A stretch of DNA of 64,000 nt from Actinoplanes cyaneus (lineage in GTDB: Bacteria > Actinomycetota > Actinomycetes > Mycobacteriales > Micromonosporaceae): assembly GCF_016862095.1 (NCBI RefSeq), contig NZ_BOMH01000007.1, forward strand, positions 248,001 through 312,000, written 5' to 3'. Position numbers and translations under genes: made by a program. Shown here piece after piece: positions 36,078 through 44,340 of this stretch (the first letter of the stretch is position 1; the number at the start of each line of letters is the position of its first letter). The notes below the pieces were generated by a model, which was not told where the DNA came from, did not search any database, and was given only the letters and a program-made list of their open reading frames with translations.

Positions 36078-37730
36078 ATGAGTCCTTCTCGTGGGGCAAC
36101 ACTGACCGTGCTCTGCACCGTCGCGCTGATGATCGTCCTGGACAGCACCATCGTGGCCGTGGCGATCCCGGCCATCCAGCGGGATCTCGGCTTCACGCCG
36201 GCCGGGGTGGCCTGGGTCGTCAACGGCTACCTCGTCGCCTTCGCCGGCCTGCTGCTGCTCGCCGGCCGGCTAGGTGACCTCCTCGGCGCCCGCCGGATCT
36301 TCCTGGCCGGGCTGCTCGTGTTCACCTCGGCCAGCCTGCTCTGCGGCCTCGCACCGAGCGCGGGTCTGCTGGTCACCGGCCGTTTCGTCCAGGGTGTGGG
36401 CGGCGCGCTGGCCTCCGCCGTCGTGCTCGGCATGATCGTCCGCCTCTACCCGGAGCCGGGTCCGCAAGCCCGCGCCATGGGCATCTTCAGCTTCACCCAG
36501 GCCGGGGGCGCCGCCATCGGCTTCGTCGTGGGCGGCGTGCTCACCGATCTGGCCGGCTGGCCGGCGATCTTCCTGATCAACGTCCCGGTCGGCGTGGTGG
36601 CGTGGTTCCTCGGCCGCCGTCTCCTCCCGCACGCTCTCACGGCCGCGCCCACGACCACAGCCACAGCCCCGGCGACCGGCCCCGCCTCGGCGACCGGCGC
36701 AGCTGCGGCCACCGGCCCGGCCGCGGCGACCGGCCCCGTTGCCGGCGTCGAGGCCGCCACCGCCGGCCGCCGGCTCGACCTTCTCGGGGCGCTGCTGGTC
36801 ACCTCGGGCCTGTCACTCGGGGTCTACGCCATCGTCGCGGCCGGCGAACCGGCTGCGGCAGCGCCCGCCTGGCTGCTCGGTGTGGGCGCGTTGCTACTGG
36901 TCATCGCTTTTCTCGTACGGCAGGGGCGCGCGCCCGTGCCGCTCGTCCCGCTGCGCCTGCTGCGCCGCCCGTGGCTGCTCGCCGCGAACGCCGCGATGAT
37001 CCTGATCCTGGCCGCCGGGATGGGCTTCCAGTTCGTGAACACGCTGTTCCTCCAGCGCGTGATGGGCTTCGACACGCTCCGTACCGGACTCGGCTTCCTC
37101 CCCACCCCGATCGTCATCGGCGTGGTCTCCCTCTTCGTGACCGCGCGGCTGACGTCGAGGTTCGGACCGCGGCGGGTCCTGCTCGCCGGGCTCGCGCTCT
37201 TCGCGGGCGGCCTGTTGTTGCTGGTGCGGATCCCGGCGAACCCGTCCTACGCGGTCGACGTGCTGCCCGCCATCATCGTGATGGGGCTGGGTGTCGGCCT
37301 CACCGTCCCGGCGATCATGATGCTGGCCATGGCCGGCGCGTCCGACGAGGACGCCGGTCTGGTCTCCGGCCTGACCAACACCGCCCAGCAGGCCGGCGCC
37401 GCCCTCGGGCTGGCCGTCCTGGCGGCCGTGTCCGCGGGCCGGACGTCCACCCGGCTCGCCGCCGGCGTCCCCGAGACGGTGGCGCTGCGTGACGGGTACA
37501 GCCTGGCCTTCCTCACGGCGGGCGCCTTCATCGTCGGCGCCCTGCTGATCGTCCTCACGGCCCTGCGTCGTCCACCGGCCCCGGAAGTCCCTCTCCCCGC
37601 CGAGGAACTGCCTCCCGTCGACGTCGAGCGGCCCCTGCCCGCGGTCGACGGCGAGCAGCGCAGTCCTTTCGTCGAGACGCCGGCCGAACCTGGTCGTCCT
37701 GCGGTGGCCGCTTGCTCCGCGGAGCGGTGA
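36078..37730 (+). CDS. DHA2-family MFS exporter with expanded central loop
   Basis: This 550-residue 14-helix drug exporter has LDSTIVAVAIPAIQRDLG after helix 1 and motif A LAGRLGDLLGARR. The central cytosolic loop is enlarged by a low-complexity Ala-Thr-Gly-Pro stretch (about 190-225) encoded by imperfect GCGACCGGC repeats near 36660-36740. The C-terminal tail of about 45 residues is also poorly conserved. It is presumably controlled by the upstream marR. The substrate is unknown. Confidence 0.88.
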   Translation: MSPSRGATLTVLCTVALMIVLDSTIVAVAIPAIQRDLGFTPAGVAWVVNGYLVAFAGLLLLAGRLGDLLGARRIFLAGLLVFTSASLLCGLAPSAGLLVTGRFVQGVGGALASAVVLGMIVRLYPEPGPQARAMGIFSFTQAGGAAIGFVVGGVLTDLAGWPAIFLINVPVGVVAWFLGRRLLPHALTAAPTTTATAPATGPASATGAAAATGPAAATGPVAGVEAATAGRRLDLLGALLVTSGLSLGVYAIVAAGEPAAAAPAWLLGVGALLLVIAFLVRQGRAPVPLVPLRLLRRPWLLAANAAMILILAAGMGFQFVNTLFLQRVMGFDTLRTGLGFLPTPIVIGVVSLFVTARLTSRFGPRRVLLAGLALFAGGLLLLVRIPANPSYAVDVLPAIIVMGLGVGLTVPAIMMLAMAGASDEDAGLVSGLTNTAQQAGAALGLAVLAAVSAGRTSTRLAAGVPETVALRDGYSLAFLTAGAFIVGALLIVLTALRRPPAPEVPLPAEELPPVDVERPLPAVDGEQRSPFVETPAEPGRPAVAACSAER

Positions 37731-37754
37731 CACCTCGGCCCGGCGTGCCGCATC

Positions 37755-37895
37755 AACCGTGAATGCCAGCCGCGCTGTCGAGGCTGGTGCTCACGGCTCT
37801 TGGCCCGCCTTGCTGCAGCCGTGGCGGCCAGCTGGACTGTCGGAGCTGGTGCTCATGGCTGTCCGGTCGGCCTGTGGCAGCCGTGAGTGCCGGCC
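37755..37895. repeat. Degenerate remnants of the palindromic family
   Basis: An orphan right half (37755-37772) is followed by two decayed hairpins: 37782-37798 with 37817-37832, and 37844-37861 with 37878-37895. The arms keep GGCTGGTGCTCAC-like sequence, but the standard loop is lost. They fill the 188-bp gap between two convergent genes (exporter and DUF2306). Confidence 0.55.
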
Positions 37896-37918
37896 GGGCT
37901 GCCGGAGGCGAGTGGTTG

Positions 37919-38632
37919 TCAGGGGGCGGGGACCGCGGGCTCGCGCGCCGGCTGCGGCGCCGGGCGGATGGCGGGCCGGCCCTTGGTGCGGCCCCGCTCC
38001 AGCCACCACTCGGCGATCAGGAACGGCACCGTCCAGCCCAGCCACGACGAGGCGCCCGAGGCCACCCAGCTGAGCAGCCCCTCGTCCCCGTGGAACGTGG
38101 TCTCCAGTTGCGGGGACAGGCCGATCACGAACACCGCGCCCCAGATGCGGTTGGTGATGATCGACGCGGTGAGGGCGAAGCTGCGGATCATCCAGCGGCG
38201 GTGCTCGCCGAAGCGGCGGTGGCGCGCGGCCCGCCAGCCGGTCACTGTCACGCCCAGCCAGAGGACGGCGAGGATGACGTCGCTGGTGCGGGTCACCGGA
38301 CCGTACGGCGTGAACGCCCCGATCGTCAGCGCGCACAACCCGGCCGGCAGCACCCCGCCGAACACGTAGACGCGGCCGATCCGCCGGTGGGCGACGGGGT
38401 GCTGCTGCCGGAACCACGGCCAGATCTGCAGCACGGCGGTGACCAGCGCGACGCTGCCGAACAGCACGTGCGGCACGAGCAGCCAGAAGTGCGCGACGCC
38501 GAGCGACGCGGGCTGCGGGACGCGCGACTGTGCCGGGTCGAAGCTGAGATACGGCGGGATCGAGAACGCCACGAAGATCACCACGACGGCGGCGAGCGGG
38601 ACGATCCACGGGCGTTGCCAGAACCGGGCCAT
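37919..38632 (-). CDS. DUF2306 family membrane protein
   Basis: The 237-residue protein has about seven predicted helices, with conserved family features such as HRRIGRVYVFGGVLPAG and EHRRWMIRSFALTASIITNRI. DUF2306 proteins are heme- or quinone-related membrane proteins by suggestion only; no function is proven. The gene is divergent from a TetR regulator, and two TACGC-type operators lie between them, so it is probably the repressor's target. Confidence 0.85.
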   Translation of the reverse strand: MARFWQRPWIVPLAAVVVIFVAFSIPPYLSFDPAQSRVPQPASLGVAHFWLLVPHVLFGSVALVTAVLQIWPWFRQQHPVAHRRIGRVYVFGGVLPAGLCALTIGAFTPYGPVTRTSDVILAVLWLGVTVTGWRAARHRRFGEHRRWMIRSFALTASIITNRIWGAVFVIGLSPQLETTFHGDEGLLSWVASGASSWLGWTVPFLIAEWWLERGRTKGRPAIRPAPQPAREPAVPAP

Positions 38633-38646
38633 GTCAGTTCCCCCAT

Positions 38647-38708
38647 CTGCGTATGTCCTACGCAGCTGAGCGTATGACGTACGCAGTAATCCGCCAAGCC
38701 CCTACGAT
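38647..38708. promoter_or_regulatory. Twin TetR operators and leaderless promoter
   Basis: Two dyads, CTGCGTA-N5-TACGCAG (38647-38665) and GCGTA-N5-TACGC (38670-38684), share the core GCGTATG(T/A)C(C/G)TACGC with centres 21 bp apart, two helical turns. TACGAT (38703-38708) ends 6 nt before the tetR ATG. Confidence 0.8.
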
Positions 38709-38714
38709 GTGCCA

Positions 38715-39443
38715 ATGGCCAGCGATCTGCCCCGTACGTTGAAAGTGCTCTGGGGTGTCGCGGAGCGACCCGCCCGCGGCCCGCAGCCGACGCTGAGCCT
38801 GGACCGGATCGTCGCCACCGCGATCGAGATCGCGGACCGGGACGGCCTCGCGGCGCTCTCCATGGCCCGCCTCGCGGAGCGGCTCGGTTGCGCCCCCATG
38901 TCGCTCTACCGGCACGTGGCGAACAAGGACGAGCTGCTCGTCTTCATGCAGAACACCGCTCCGGGCGAGCCGCCCGTGCTGCCGCCGGGGTGGCGTGACG
39001 GCCTGGTGACGTGGGTGCGGGCGTTGCGCGGCGTGCTCTACGCACATCCGTGGATCCTGCAGGCCACGGCGGGCCGGCCGCCCCTGGAGCCGGGCCAGCT
39101 CGCCTGGCTCGACCGGGGGCTGTCGGCGTTCCGGGACACCCCGCTCAGCCACCGTGAGCGCGGTGACCTCGTGCTCGCCGCCCTGTACCTGGCCCGCGGC
39201 GAGGCGCACATCAACGCGGTGCTGCTGAGCGGCCCTCCCGATGTGACCGAGGACTACGGCACCCTGCTCGCGCGTTTCGTCACCGCGGACCGCTTCCCGG
39301 CGCTGGCCGAGGCGATCGCCGCCGGTGAGTTCGGGGGCGGCGAACCGGACAACAGCTTCGAGATCGGCCTGGCTCGCCTGCTCGACGGCATCGAGCTGCT
39401 CATCACGGCCCGAGAGGATCAGCCCGGGCCGCAGCCGGCCTGA
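38715..39443 (+). CDS. TetR-family regulator
   Basis: The 242-residue protein has a TetR HTH at about 30-75 (DGLAALSMARLAERLGCAPMSLYRHVANKDELL) preceded by a 20-residue basic tail, and a C-terminal domain of the TetR_C type. ATG 38715 lies 6 nt after the TACGAT box. It very likely represses itself and the divergent DUF2306 gene through the twin dyads. It precedes an unrelated palindrome-controlled gene on the same strand by 43 bp. Confidence 0.9.
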   Translation: MASDLPRTLKVLWGVAERPARGPQPTLSLDRIVATAIEIADRDGLAALSMARLAERLGCAPMSLYRHVANKDELLVFMQNTAPGEPPVLPPGWRDGLVTWVRALRGVLYAHPWILQATAGRPPLEPGQLAWLDRGLSAFRDTPLSHRERGDLVLAALYLARGEAHINAVLLSGPPDVTEDYGTLLARFVTADRFPALAEAIAAGEFGGGEPDNSFEIGLARLLDGIELLITAREDQPGPQPA

Positions 39444-39446
39444 GCG

Positions 39447-39480
39447 ATCGTTGTCAACGAGTCGTTGACAACGATAGGGT
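39447..39480 (+). promoter_or_regulatory. Perfect 29-bp palindromic operator with promoter
   Basis: Twelve-base arms at 39447-39458 and 39464-39475 (ATCGTTGTCAAC and its complement) flank GAGTC. The dyad covers a -35 TTGTCA (39451-39456); the -10 TAGGGT (39475-39480) follows after 18 bp and ends 6 nt before GTG 39487. A bound dimer would block a leaderless promoter. Confidence 0.82.
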
Positions 39481-39486
39481 CTGCTC

Positions 39487-39972
39487 GTGGTGGACCTGAG
39501 CGAGCTGCGCGAGATCCATGCCCGGCGTGCCCGGTTGGACGCCGAGGAGCTGGCGCTGATCGACCGGGCCCGGCGCGACGGCGCGACGTGGCCGGCGATC
39601 GCCGCCGCTCTCGGCCTCGCCAGCCGCCAGGCGGCGGAACAACGCCGCCATCGCCTCGCCCGAGGTGCCGAGAGCGAGGCGCGGCCGCGGCGTTCCAGCA
39701 TCGATGCGGCGTACGGCGACAAGCCGCCCCTGCTGCGCGAAGCCGCCCTGGCGCTGCACCGCCGGATCGGCGCCGACCGCCGGTGGGACGGCCGGTTCCC
39801 GCGCGCGGCCCTGGTCCGGGAGACTCTCGCCGCCACGCCCGACGCTCCGCCGGGCGCCCTTTACGACCTGGTCGGTCAGGCGCTCACCGATCTCGGCGTG
39901 CCCCTCCCGGCGACGTTGCGAGCCGCCGTCGACCGCCTGCGCGCCGGTTTCGAGGCGGCAAGCCAGGGTTGA
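39487..39972 (+). CDS. Small HTH protein of unknown family
   Basis: The 161-residue protein has an N-terminal helical region and a helix-turn-helix (about 28-58, GATWPAIAAALGLASRQAAEQRRHRL) followed by a helical C-terminal half without recognised family. It would start leaderless at GTG 39487. The perfect palindrome over its promoter suggests autoregulation. It may also act on the MFS gene 59 bp downstream. Its ligand and targets are unknown. Confidence 0.72.
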   Translation: MVDLSELREIHARRARLDAEELALIDRARRDGATWPAIAAALGLASRQAAEQRRHRLARGAESEARPRRSSIDAAYGDKPPLLREAALALHRRIGADRRWDGRFPRAALVRETLAATPDAPPGALYDLVGQALTDLGVPLPATLRAAVDRLRAGFEAASQG

Positions 39973-40031
39973 CACGTGTCCGCTCAAGTGCACAGGATGT
40001 GAGCCCGCCATACTCGATCCTGGGGTGACGC

Positions 40032-41270
40032 ATGCGCCGGAACGCCGTCCTGTTCGTGCTGATCTCCCTGTGCTCCGGGTTCGGCAGTTTCGCGATGGGG
40101 ATCGCCGCCGGTCTCTGGATCCTCGACCTGACCGGTTCCGCGGGCCTGGCCGCCGTCGCCGGGCTCGGCACCTACCTGCCGGTGCTGGCCGCGCCGTGGC
40201 TCGGCGCCGTGGTGGACCGGCTCCCGCGGCGACCGCTGGTGATCACCGTCGACCTGGTGATCAGCGCCGCGATCCTGGCCCTGCTCGCCGCGCCGTCCGC
40301 GCTGTGGATCTACCCGGTTCTGCTGATCCGGGGCCTCAGCTACGTGCTGCTCGACGCGGGGGAGTCCGCTCTGCTCCCGGCGGCCCTGTCACCTTCGATG
40401 CTGGGGGACGTCAACGGGTGGCGCTCGTCGGCCCAGGAGGGCGCGAAACTCGTGGCCCCGCTCGCCGGCGCCGCCCTCTACGCGTGGCACGGCCCGCAGG
40501 CGGTCGTTCTGCTGTGTGCGGCGTTGCCGCTGCTCACCGCCGCCATGTACGCCCTGGTCCGTTTCCCCCGGCCGGCCCCCGCGCCCGCCACCCCGGCCGA
40601 TGCCACCACGCCGGAGCCGACGGTGGCGACACTGGGGTGGGCCGGCGTGCGGGCGGGGCTCACCGCACTGTGGCGGGAGCCGATGCGGACCCCGGTCCGG
40701 ACGGCGGCCGTGACTATCGCGGTCTCCGGCCTGACCAACGCCGCGGTGCTGCTCCACCTGGTCGGGGGCCTGCACCGTCCCGCCACCGATCTGGGCTGGC
40801 TCTCCAGTGCCCAGGGCGCCGGTTCGATCGCCGGCGGGCTGGTCGTGGGCCGCCTGCTGGCCCGCGTCACCGCGGCCCGGGTCGCGGCTCTCGGCGCCAC
40901 GCTCTTCGCCGTGGCCTGTGTGCTCTGGTCCCTGCCCTGGTGGCCGGCGATGATCCTCGGAAGCGTGGTCACCGGCGTAGGCCTGCCGTGGACCCTGATC
41001 GCCGGCATCACCGCCATCCAGACCGGCACCCCGGAGCACCTGCTGGGCCGCGTGGCCGCCACCGGCAACCTCGTCATGTTCGGCCCGATCTCGGTGGCCA
41101 TCCCCCTCGGGGCGGCTCTCACCGCTCTCGGTCCTCGCCCGCCCCTGCTGCTGGGCGCCGCCGCGTCCCTGGCCGCGGCCCTGCTGGCGAGCCCTGTCGC
41201 GAGGTGCGGGCCTACGACGGACGGGGAAGGGGACCGAGGCCGCCCAGCCCGGCGTGCAGGAAGCCGGTGA
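40032..41270 (+). CDS. MFS transporter, MFS_3/enterobactin-exporter-like
   Basis: This 412-residue, 12-helix carrier starts with a short N-terminus (MRRNAVLFVLISLCSGFGSF) and has motif A-like VVDRLPRRPLV after helix 2. A Pro-rich loop (about 180-200) splits the two halves. It resembles exporters of small molecules and peptides rather than sugar importers. Its end overlaps the convergent tetR gene by 59 bp; the last 20 residues are charged and poorly conserved. It may be under control of the HTH gene upstream. Confidence 0.82.
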   Translation: MRRNAVLFVLISLCSGFGSFAMGIAAGLWILDLTGSAGLAAVAGLGTYLPVLAAPWLGAVVDRLPRRPLVITVDLVISAAILALLAAPSALWIYPVLLIRGLSYVLLDAGESALLPAALSPSMLGDVNGWRSSAQEGAKLVAPLAGAALYAWHGPQAVVLLCAALPLLTAAMYALVRFPRPAPAPATPADATTPEPTVATLGWAGVRAGLTALWREPMRTPVRTAAVTIAVSGLTNAAVLLHLVGGLHRPATDLGWLSSAQGAGSIAGGLVVGRLLARVTAARVAALGATLFAVACVLWSLPWWPAMILGSVVTGVGLPWTLIAGITAIQTGTPEHLLGRVAATGNLVMFGPISVAIPLGAALTALGPRPPLLLGAAASLAAALLASPVARCGPTTDGEGDRGRPARRAGSR

Positions 41271-41823
41271 GGGTGTCGATCACCTCGTCGTCGGAGAGCT
41301 CGCGGCCCAGGTCGGGGCGGTTCGCGGAGAGCCAGCTCGTGGCGAAGGCGCCGATCGTCGTGCCGAACAGGGCGGCGCAGAGCAGCGGGTCGCCCGGGAG
41401 ATCGAGTTCGGACAGGTGGTCCGCGATGTGGCTCAGGTCGGGGGCGAGCAGGTCGCGGCTGCGCTCGGCGAACGTGGCGGAGACGAGCGCGGCCTGTTGC
41501 AGCGCGAGCATGACGACGTGGTGCCGGCGGTAGGCGGACCAGAACGACGCGACGTGCCAGCGGACCGTCTCACGATCGCGGAAGTCAGTGCCGTGGCCGG
41601 GCAGCTGGGCGCTGGCGTCGCCCTCGGCGAGCACGTCCGCCAGCAGCGCCTCGAGCAGCGCCTCCTTCGAGGCGAAGTGCTTGTAGAACGAGCCGGTGGC
41701 CCGGCCCGCCTCGGCGGTGATGTCAGTGATCTTGGTGTTCAGGTAGCCGGCGCGCTCGAAGACGCGGACCGCGGCCGCTTTGAGCTCTGCCTCGGTCTGC
41801 GCCGCCTGTTCCTTGCGGAGCAC
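41212..41823 (-). CDS. TetR-family repressor
   Basis: The 203-residue protein has a TetR HTH at about 8-52 (AAAVRVFERAGYLNTKITDITAEAGRATGSFYKHFASKEALL) and a helical ligand domain. It starts at GTG 41823. It is divergent from an FAD monooxygenase gene with a strong TTGACC/TACGGT promoter, and so is the likely repressor of that gene. Its 3' end overlaps the convergent MFS gene. Confidence 0.87.
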   Translation of the reverse strand: MLRKEQAAQTEAELKAAAVRVFERAGYLNTKITDITAEAGRATGSFYKHFASKEALLEALLADVLAEGDASAQLPGHGTDFRDRETVRWHVASFWSAYRRHHVVMLALQQAALVSATFAERSRDLLAPDLSHIADHLSELDLPGDPLLCAALFGTTIGAFATSWLSANRPDLGRELSDDEVIDTLTGFLHAGLGGLGPLPRPS

Positions 41824-41854
41824 CGCGTCACCACCATTCGAACAACCTGACGCC

Positions 41855-41883
41855 TTGACCGGAGCGTATCAGCGCTCTACGGT
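41855..41883 (+). promoter_or_regulatory. Promoter of the FAD monooxygenase gene
   Basis: TTGACC (41855-41860) and TACGGT (41878-41883) are 17 bp apart, and the ATG at 41890 lies 6 nt behind the -10, so the mRNA is probably leaderless. The spacer carries GAGCG-TATCA-GCGCTC (41862-41877), an imperfect dyad that may bind the divergent TetR. Confidence 0.7.
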
Positions 41884-41889
41884 GAATCT

Positions 41890-43284
41890 ATGTTCACTGA
41901 ATCAGAATTCATCGTAATCGCCGGAGCCGGGCCGACCGGGCTCACCGTGGCCCGCCAGCTGCAGCGATACGGCGTGCCGTTCCGCGTCCTGGAGAAATCG
42001 CCGCGCCCGTTCGACGGCTCGCGCGGCAAGGGCCTGCAGCCGCGCACCCTGGAGGTGCTCGACGACCTGGGACTGATCGCGCGGTTCCAGCAGTCCGGCA
42101 GCGACTACCCGGCGTTGCGGGTGCACCGGCCGGACGGCCAGACCGTCGAGTGGCGGATGGACGAGCTGCACGAGGCGACACCCGACGTGCCGTACCCGAA
42201 TGCGTTGATGGTTCCCCAGTGGCGGACGTCCGAGCTGCTCGCGGACGGGGTGCCGGTCGAGTTCGGTGTCGGCGTCGACGCGGTCGAGCAGGACGCCGGC
42301 GGGGTGCGGGTCACGCTCGACACCGGTGAGGTCGTCACCGCGCGTTACCTGGTCGGGGCCGACGGCGGGCGCAGCACGGTCCGGCGGGCGCTCGGGGTGG
42401 AGTTCCTGGGCTCGACCCACGAGGACGAGCGGATGTTCATCGCCGACGTCCGGCTGACCGGTGTGGATCGCTCGCACTGGCACGTCTGGCCGGGCGACCC
42501 CGGGTTCCGGCTCGGTCTGTGCCCGCTGCCCGGCGATGGCGAGTGGTGGCAGCTCACCGCGCCGCCCACGGAGACGCCGGTGCCCGAGCTGGTGGCGTCG
42601 GTCGACCCGTCGATCTCGGTCACGGAGGTCGCCTGGACGTCGCAGTTCCGGGCGAACATCCGGATGGCGTCCCGCTTCCGGGCCGGGAACGTGTTCCTCG
42701 CCGGCGACGCCGCGCACGTGCACTCCCCGGCCGGCGGGCAGGGGCTCAACACCGGCGTCCAGGACGGGTACAACCTGGGCTGGAAGCTCGCGACCGGCAA
42801 CGACGTGCTGCTGGACACCTATGAGGCGGAGCGCCTGCCGGTCGCCGCTGACGTCCTGGGCATCAGCACCGAGCTGCACCGCCGCCACGTCGACAACCGG
42901 GACGACGCGATGCGCCGCGACGACCCGGCGCTGCGGCAGCTCACGCTGAACTACCGAGGCGGCCCGCTCGCCGCCGAGCATCGCGCCGCGCCGGGCCGGA
43001 TCCAGGCGGGCGACCGGGCTCCGGACGCGCCGCTCGGCGACGGCCGCCGGGTGTTCGACCTGCTCCGCGGTGGTCACGCGACGCTGCTCGCCTTCGGCCA
43101 CACGGACGCCTTGCCGGCGCTGCCGGCCTCGGTGCCGATCCACCACGTCACGGCCGCCGCGGTCGAGGAGGCCTATGACGTACGGGATCCCGCCCTGCTC
43201 CTGATCCGCCCCGACAACTACGTGGGCTGCGCGACCCAGGACCCCCAGGACATCCTCGACTACCTGAAGCTGATCGGCCGGTGA
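41890..43284 (+). CDS. FAD-dependent aromatic monooxygenase
   Basis: The 464-residue flavoprotein of the PHBH/polyketide-hydroxylase class shows GAGPTGL (12-18), GADGGRSTVRR (about 156-166) and the FAD-ribityl GD motif LAGDAAHVHSPAGGQGLN (about 274-291). The C-terminal thioredoxin-like domain (about 375-460) is typical of hydroxylases acting on polyketides or rifamycin-like antibiotics. It uses NAD(P)H and O2 in the cytosol. The nearby TetR genes and SnoaL-like gene suggest a detoxification or tailoring role, inducible by an aromatic compound. The substrate is unknown. Confidence 0.9.
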   Translation: MFTESEFIVIAGAGPTGLTVARQLQRYGVPFRVLEKSPRPFDGSRGKGLQPRTLEVLDDLGLIARFQQSGSDYPALRVHRPDGQTVEWRMDELHEATPDVPYPNALMVPQWRTSELLADGVPVEFGVGVDAVEQDAGGVRVTLDTGEVVTARYLVGADGGRSTVRRALGVEFLGSTHEDERMFIADVRLTGVDRSHWHVWPGDPGFRLGLCPLPGDGEWWQLTAPPTETPVPELVASVDPSISVTEVAWTSQFRANIRMASRFRAGNVFLAGDAAHVHSPAGGQGLNTGVQDGYNLGWKLATGNDVLLDTYEAERLPVAADVLGISTELHRRHVDNRDDAMRRDDPALRQLTLNYRGGPLAAEHRAAPGRIQAGDRAPDAPLGDGRRVFDLLRGGHATLLAFGHTDALPALPASVPIHHVTAAAVEEAYDVRDPALLLIRPDNYVGCATQDPQDILDYLKLIGR

Positions 43285-43286
43285 CC

Positions 43287-43850
43287 TCAGTGTGGGCCGG
43301 GTCGCGGGCGTAACCCGGTGAAGATGACGGCGAGGGTGCGTTCGCGCAGCGAAGTGTCCCAGCCGCCGTGCAGGGCGCCCTGGGTGACGCTGATCAGCAG
43401 GGCCATGACCTCGGGGAGCTGGATCTCCGGGCGGACCGTGCCGACCGCCTGCGCCTGGGCCAGCAGCGTGCCGACCGCCTGCTCCAGGTGGGTGACCGCC
43501 TGGGGGAGTTGAACGTCGACCCCGGCTCGGGCGAGCAGCTCGACCACCGAGCGTTTGCCGGCCGCCTGCGCTGTCAGCCGGGTGAAGAACTCGAAGAGAC
43601 CGTCCGGGCCGCTCAGCTCGCCGGCCTCCGCGATCAGGCGGGTCAGCAGGCGTTTCATGATCGCGGCGAGCAGGTCGTCCTTCGTGGGGAAGTGGCGGAA
43701 GACCGTGCCGATCGCCACGCCGGCCCGGCGGGCCACCTGCTCGGTCGACGCACCGGCGCCGCTCTCGGCGAAGACGGTCTCGGCCGCGTCGAGGATGCGA
43801 GCGCGGTTGCGCTGGGCGTCGGCGCGCAGGGGTGGGCCGTCCTCTGGCAA
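43287..43850 (-). CDS. TetR-family repressor
   Basis: This 187-residue TetR protein has its HTH at about 10-55 (RNRARILDAAETVFAESGAGASTEQVARRAGVAIGTVFRHFPTK). TTG 43850 is preferred because GGAG stands 9 nt upstream and a promoter-like GTGACA-N17-CAATAG lies just ahead. The longer GTG 43895 start would put the first residues over both operators and the -35. The gene ends 2 bp from the convergent monooxygenase gene and is divergent from the SnoaL-like gene it probably represses. Confidence 0.84.
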   Translation of the reverse strand: MPEDGPPLRADAQRNRARILDAAETVFAESGAGASTEQVARRAGVAIGTVFRHFPTKDDLLAAIMKRLLTRLIAEAGELSGPDGLFEFFTRLTAQAAGKRSVVELLARAGVDVQLPQAVTHLEQAVGTLLAQAQAVGTVRPEIQLPEVMALLISVTQGALHGGWDTSLRERTLAVIFTGLRPRPGPH

Positions 43851-43852
43851 GT

Positions 43853-43897
43853 TGAGTCTCCACTCACTATTGTCGGCAGGAAGTCGAGTTGTCACTC
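43853..43897. promoter_or_regulatory. Paired GAGT-N4-ACTC operators
   Basis: GAGT-CTCC-ACTC (43854-43865) and GAGT-TGTC-ACTC (43886-43897) share the same dyad, centres 32 bp apart, about three helical turns. They lie between divergent tetR and the SnoaL-like gene and probably bind that TetR. Confidence 0.65.
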
Positions 43898-43917
43898 ATC
43901 TTAATCGGGGGTACGTC

Positions 43918-44319
43918 GTGACGCCTCAGGAGATCTTCGCCCGGATGCGGGAGCAGTGGCTGGCCGGGGAGCCGACGTACGACGGTGACATGCTCGCCGA
44001 CGACGTGGTGGTGGAGACGCCGTTCGCCGCGCCCGGACGGCCTACCCGCACCGAGGGCAAGGAACGAGTGCTCGCGCAGACCCGGGCAGGGCGGGCGAGC
44101 TTCCCGGTGCGGTTCGACGACTGCCGGAACGTGGTGATCCACGAGACCGCCGACCCGGAGGTGATCATCGTGGAGTACGAACTGGCCGGCACCCACGACG
44201 TGACCGGGGTGCAGGCGTCGGCGCCGTTCATCGGGGTGCTGCGCACCCGGGACGGCCTGCTCGCGGGCTGGCGCGAATACCAGCACACGATGGCCATCGC
44301 CGCGGCCCTCGCCACCTGA
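43918..44319 (+). CDS. SnoaL-like/NTF2-fold protein
   Basis: The 133-residue cone-fold protein has the family start (EIFARMREQWLAGEPTYDGDMLADDVVVETPFA) and central strands (VIIVEYELAGTHDVTG, FIGVLRTRDGLLAGWREYQ). Members include polyketide cyclases, hydrolases and steroid isomerases; the polar core needed for a specific call is not decisive here. It starts at GTG 43918 behind a G-rich run. It is controlled by the paired dyads and pairs logically with the neighbouring FAD monooxygenase. Confidence 0.8.
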   Translation: MTPQEIFARMREQWLAGEPTYDGDMLADDVVVETPFAAPGRPTRTEGKERVLAQTRAGRASFPVRFDDCRNVVIHETADPEVIIVEYELAGTHDVTGVQASAPFIGVLRTRDGLLAGWREYQHTMAIAAALAT

Positions 44320-44340
44320 CAGCGGCAGCCGGGACGGGCT

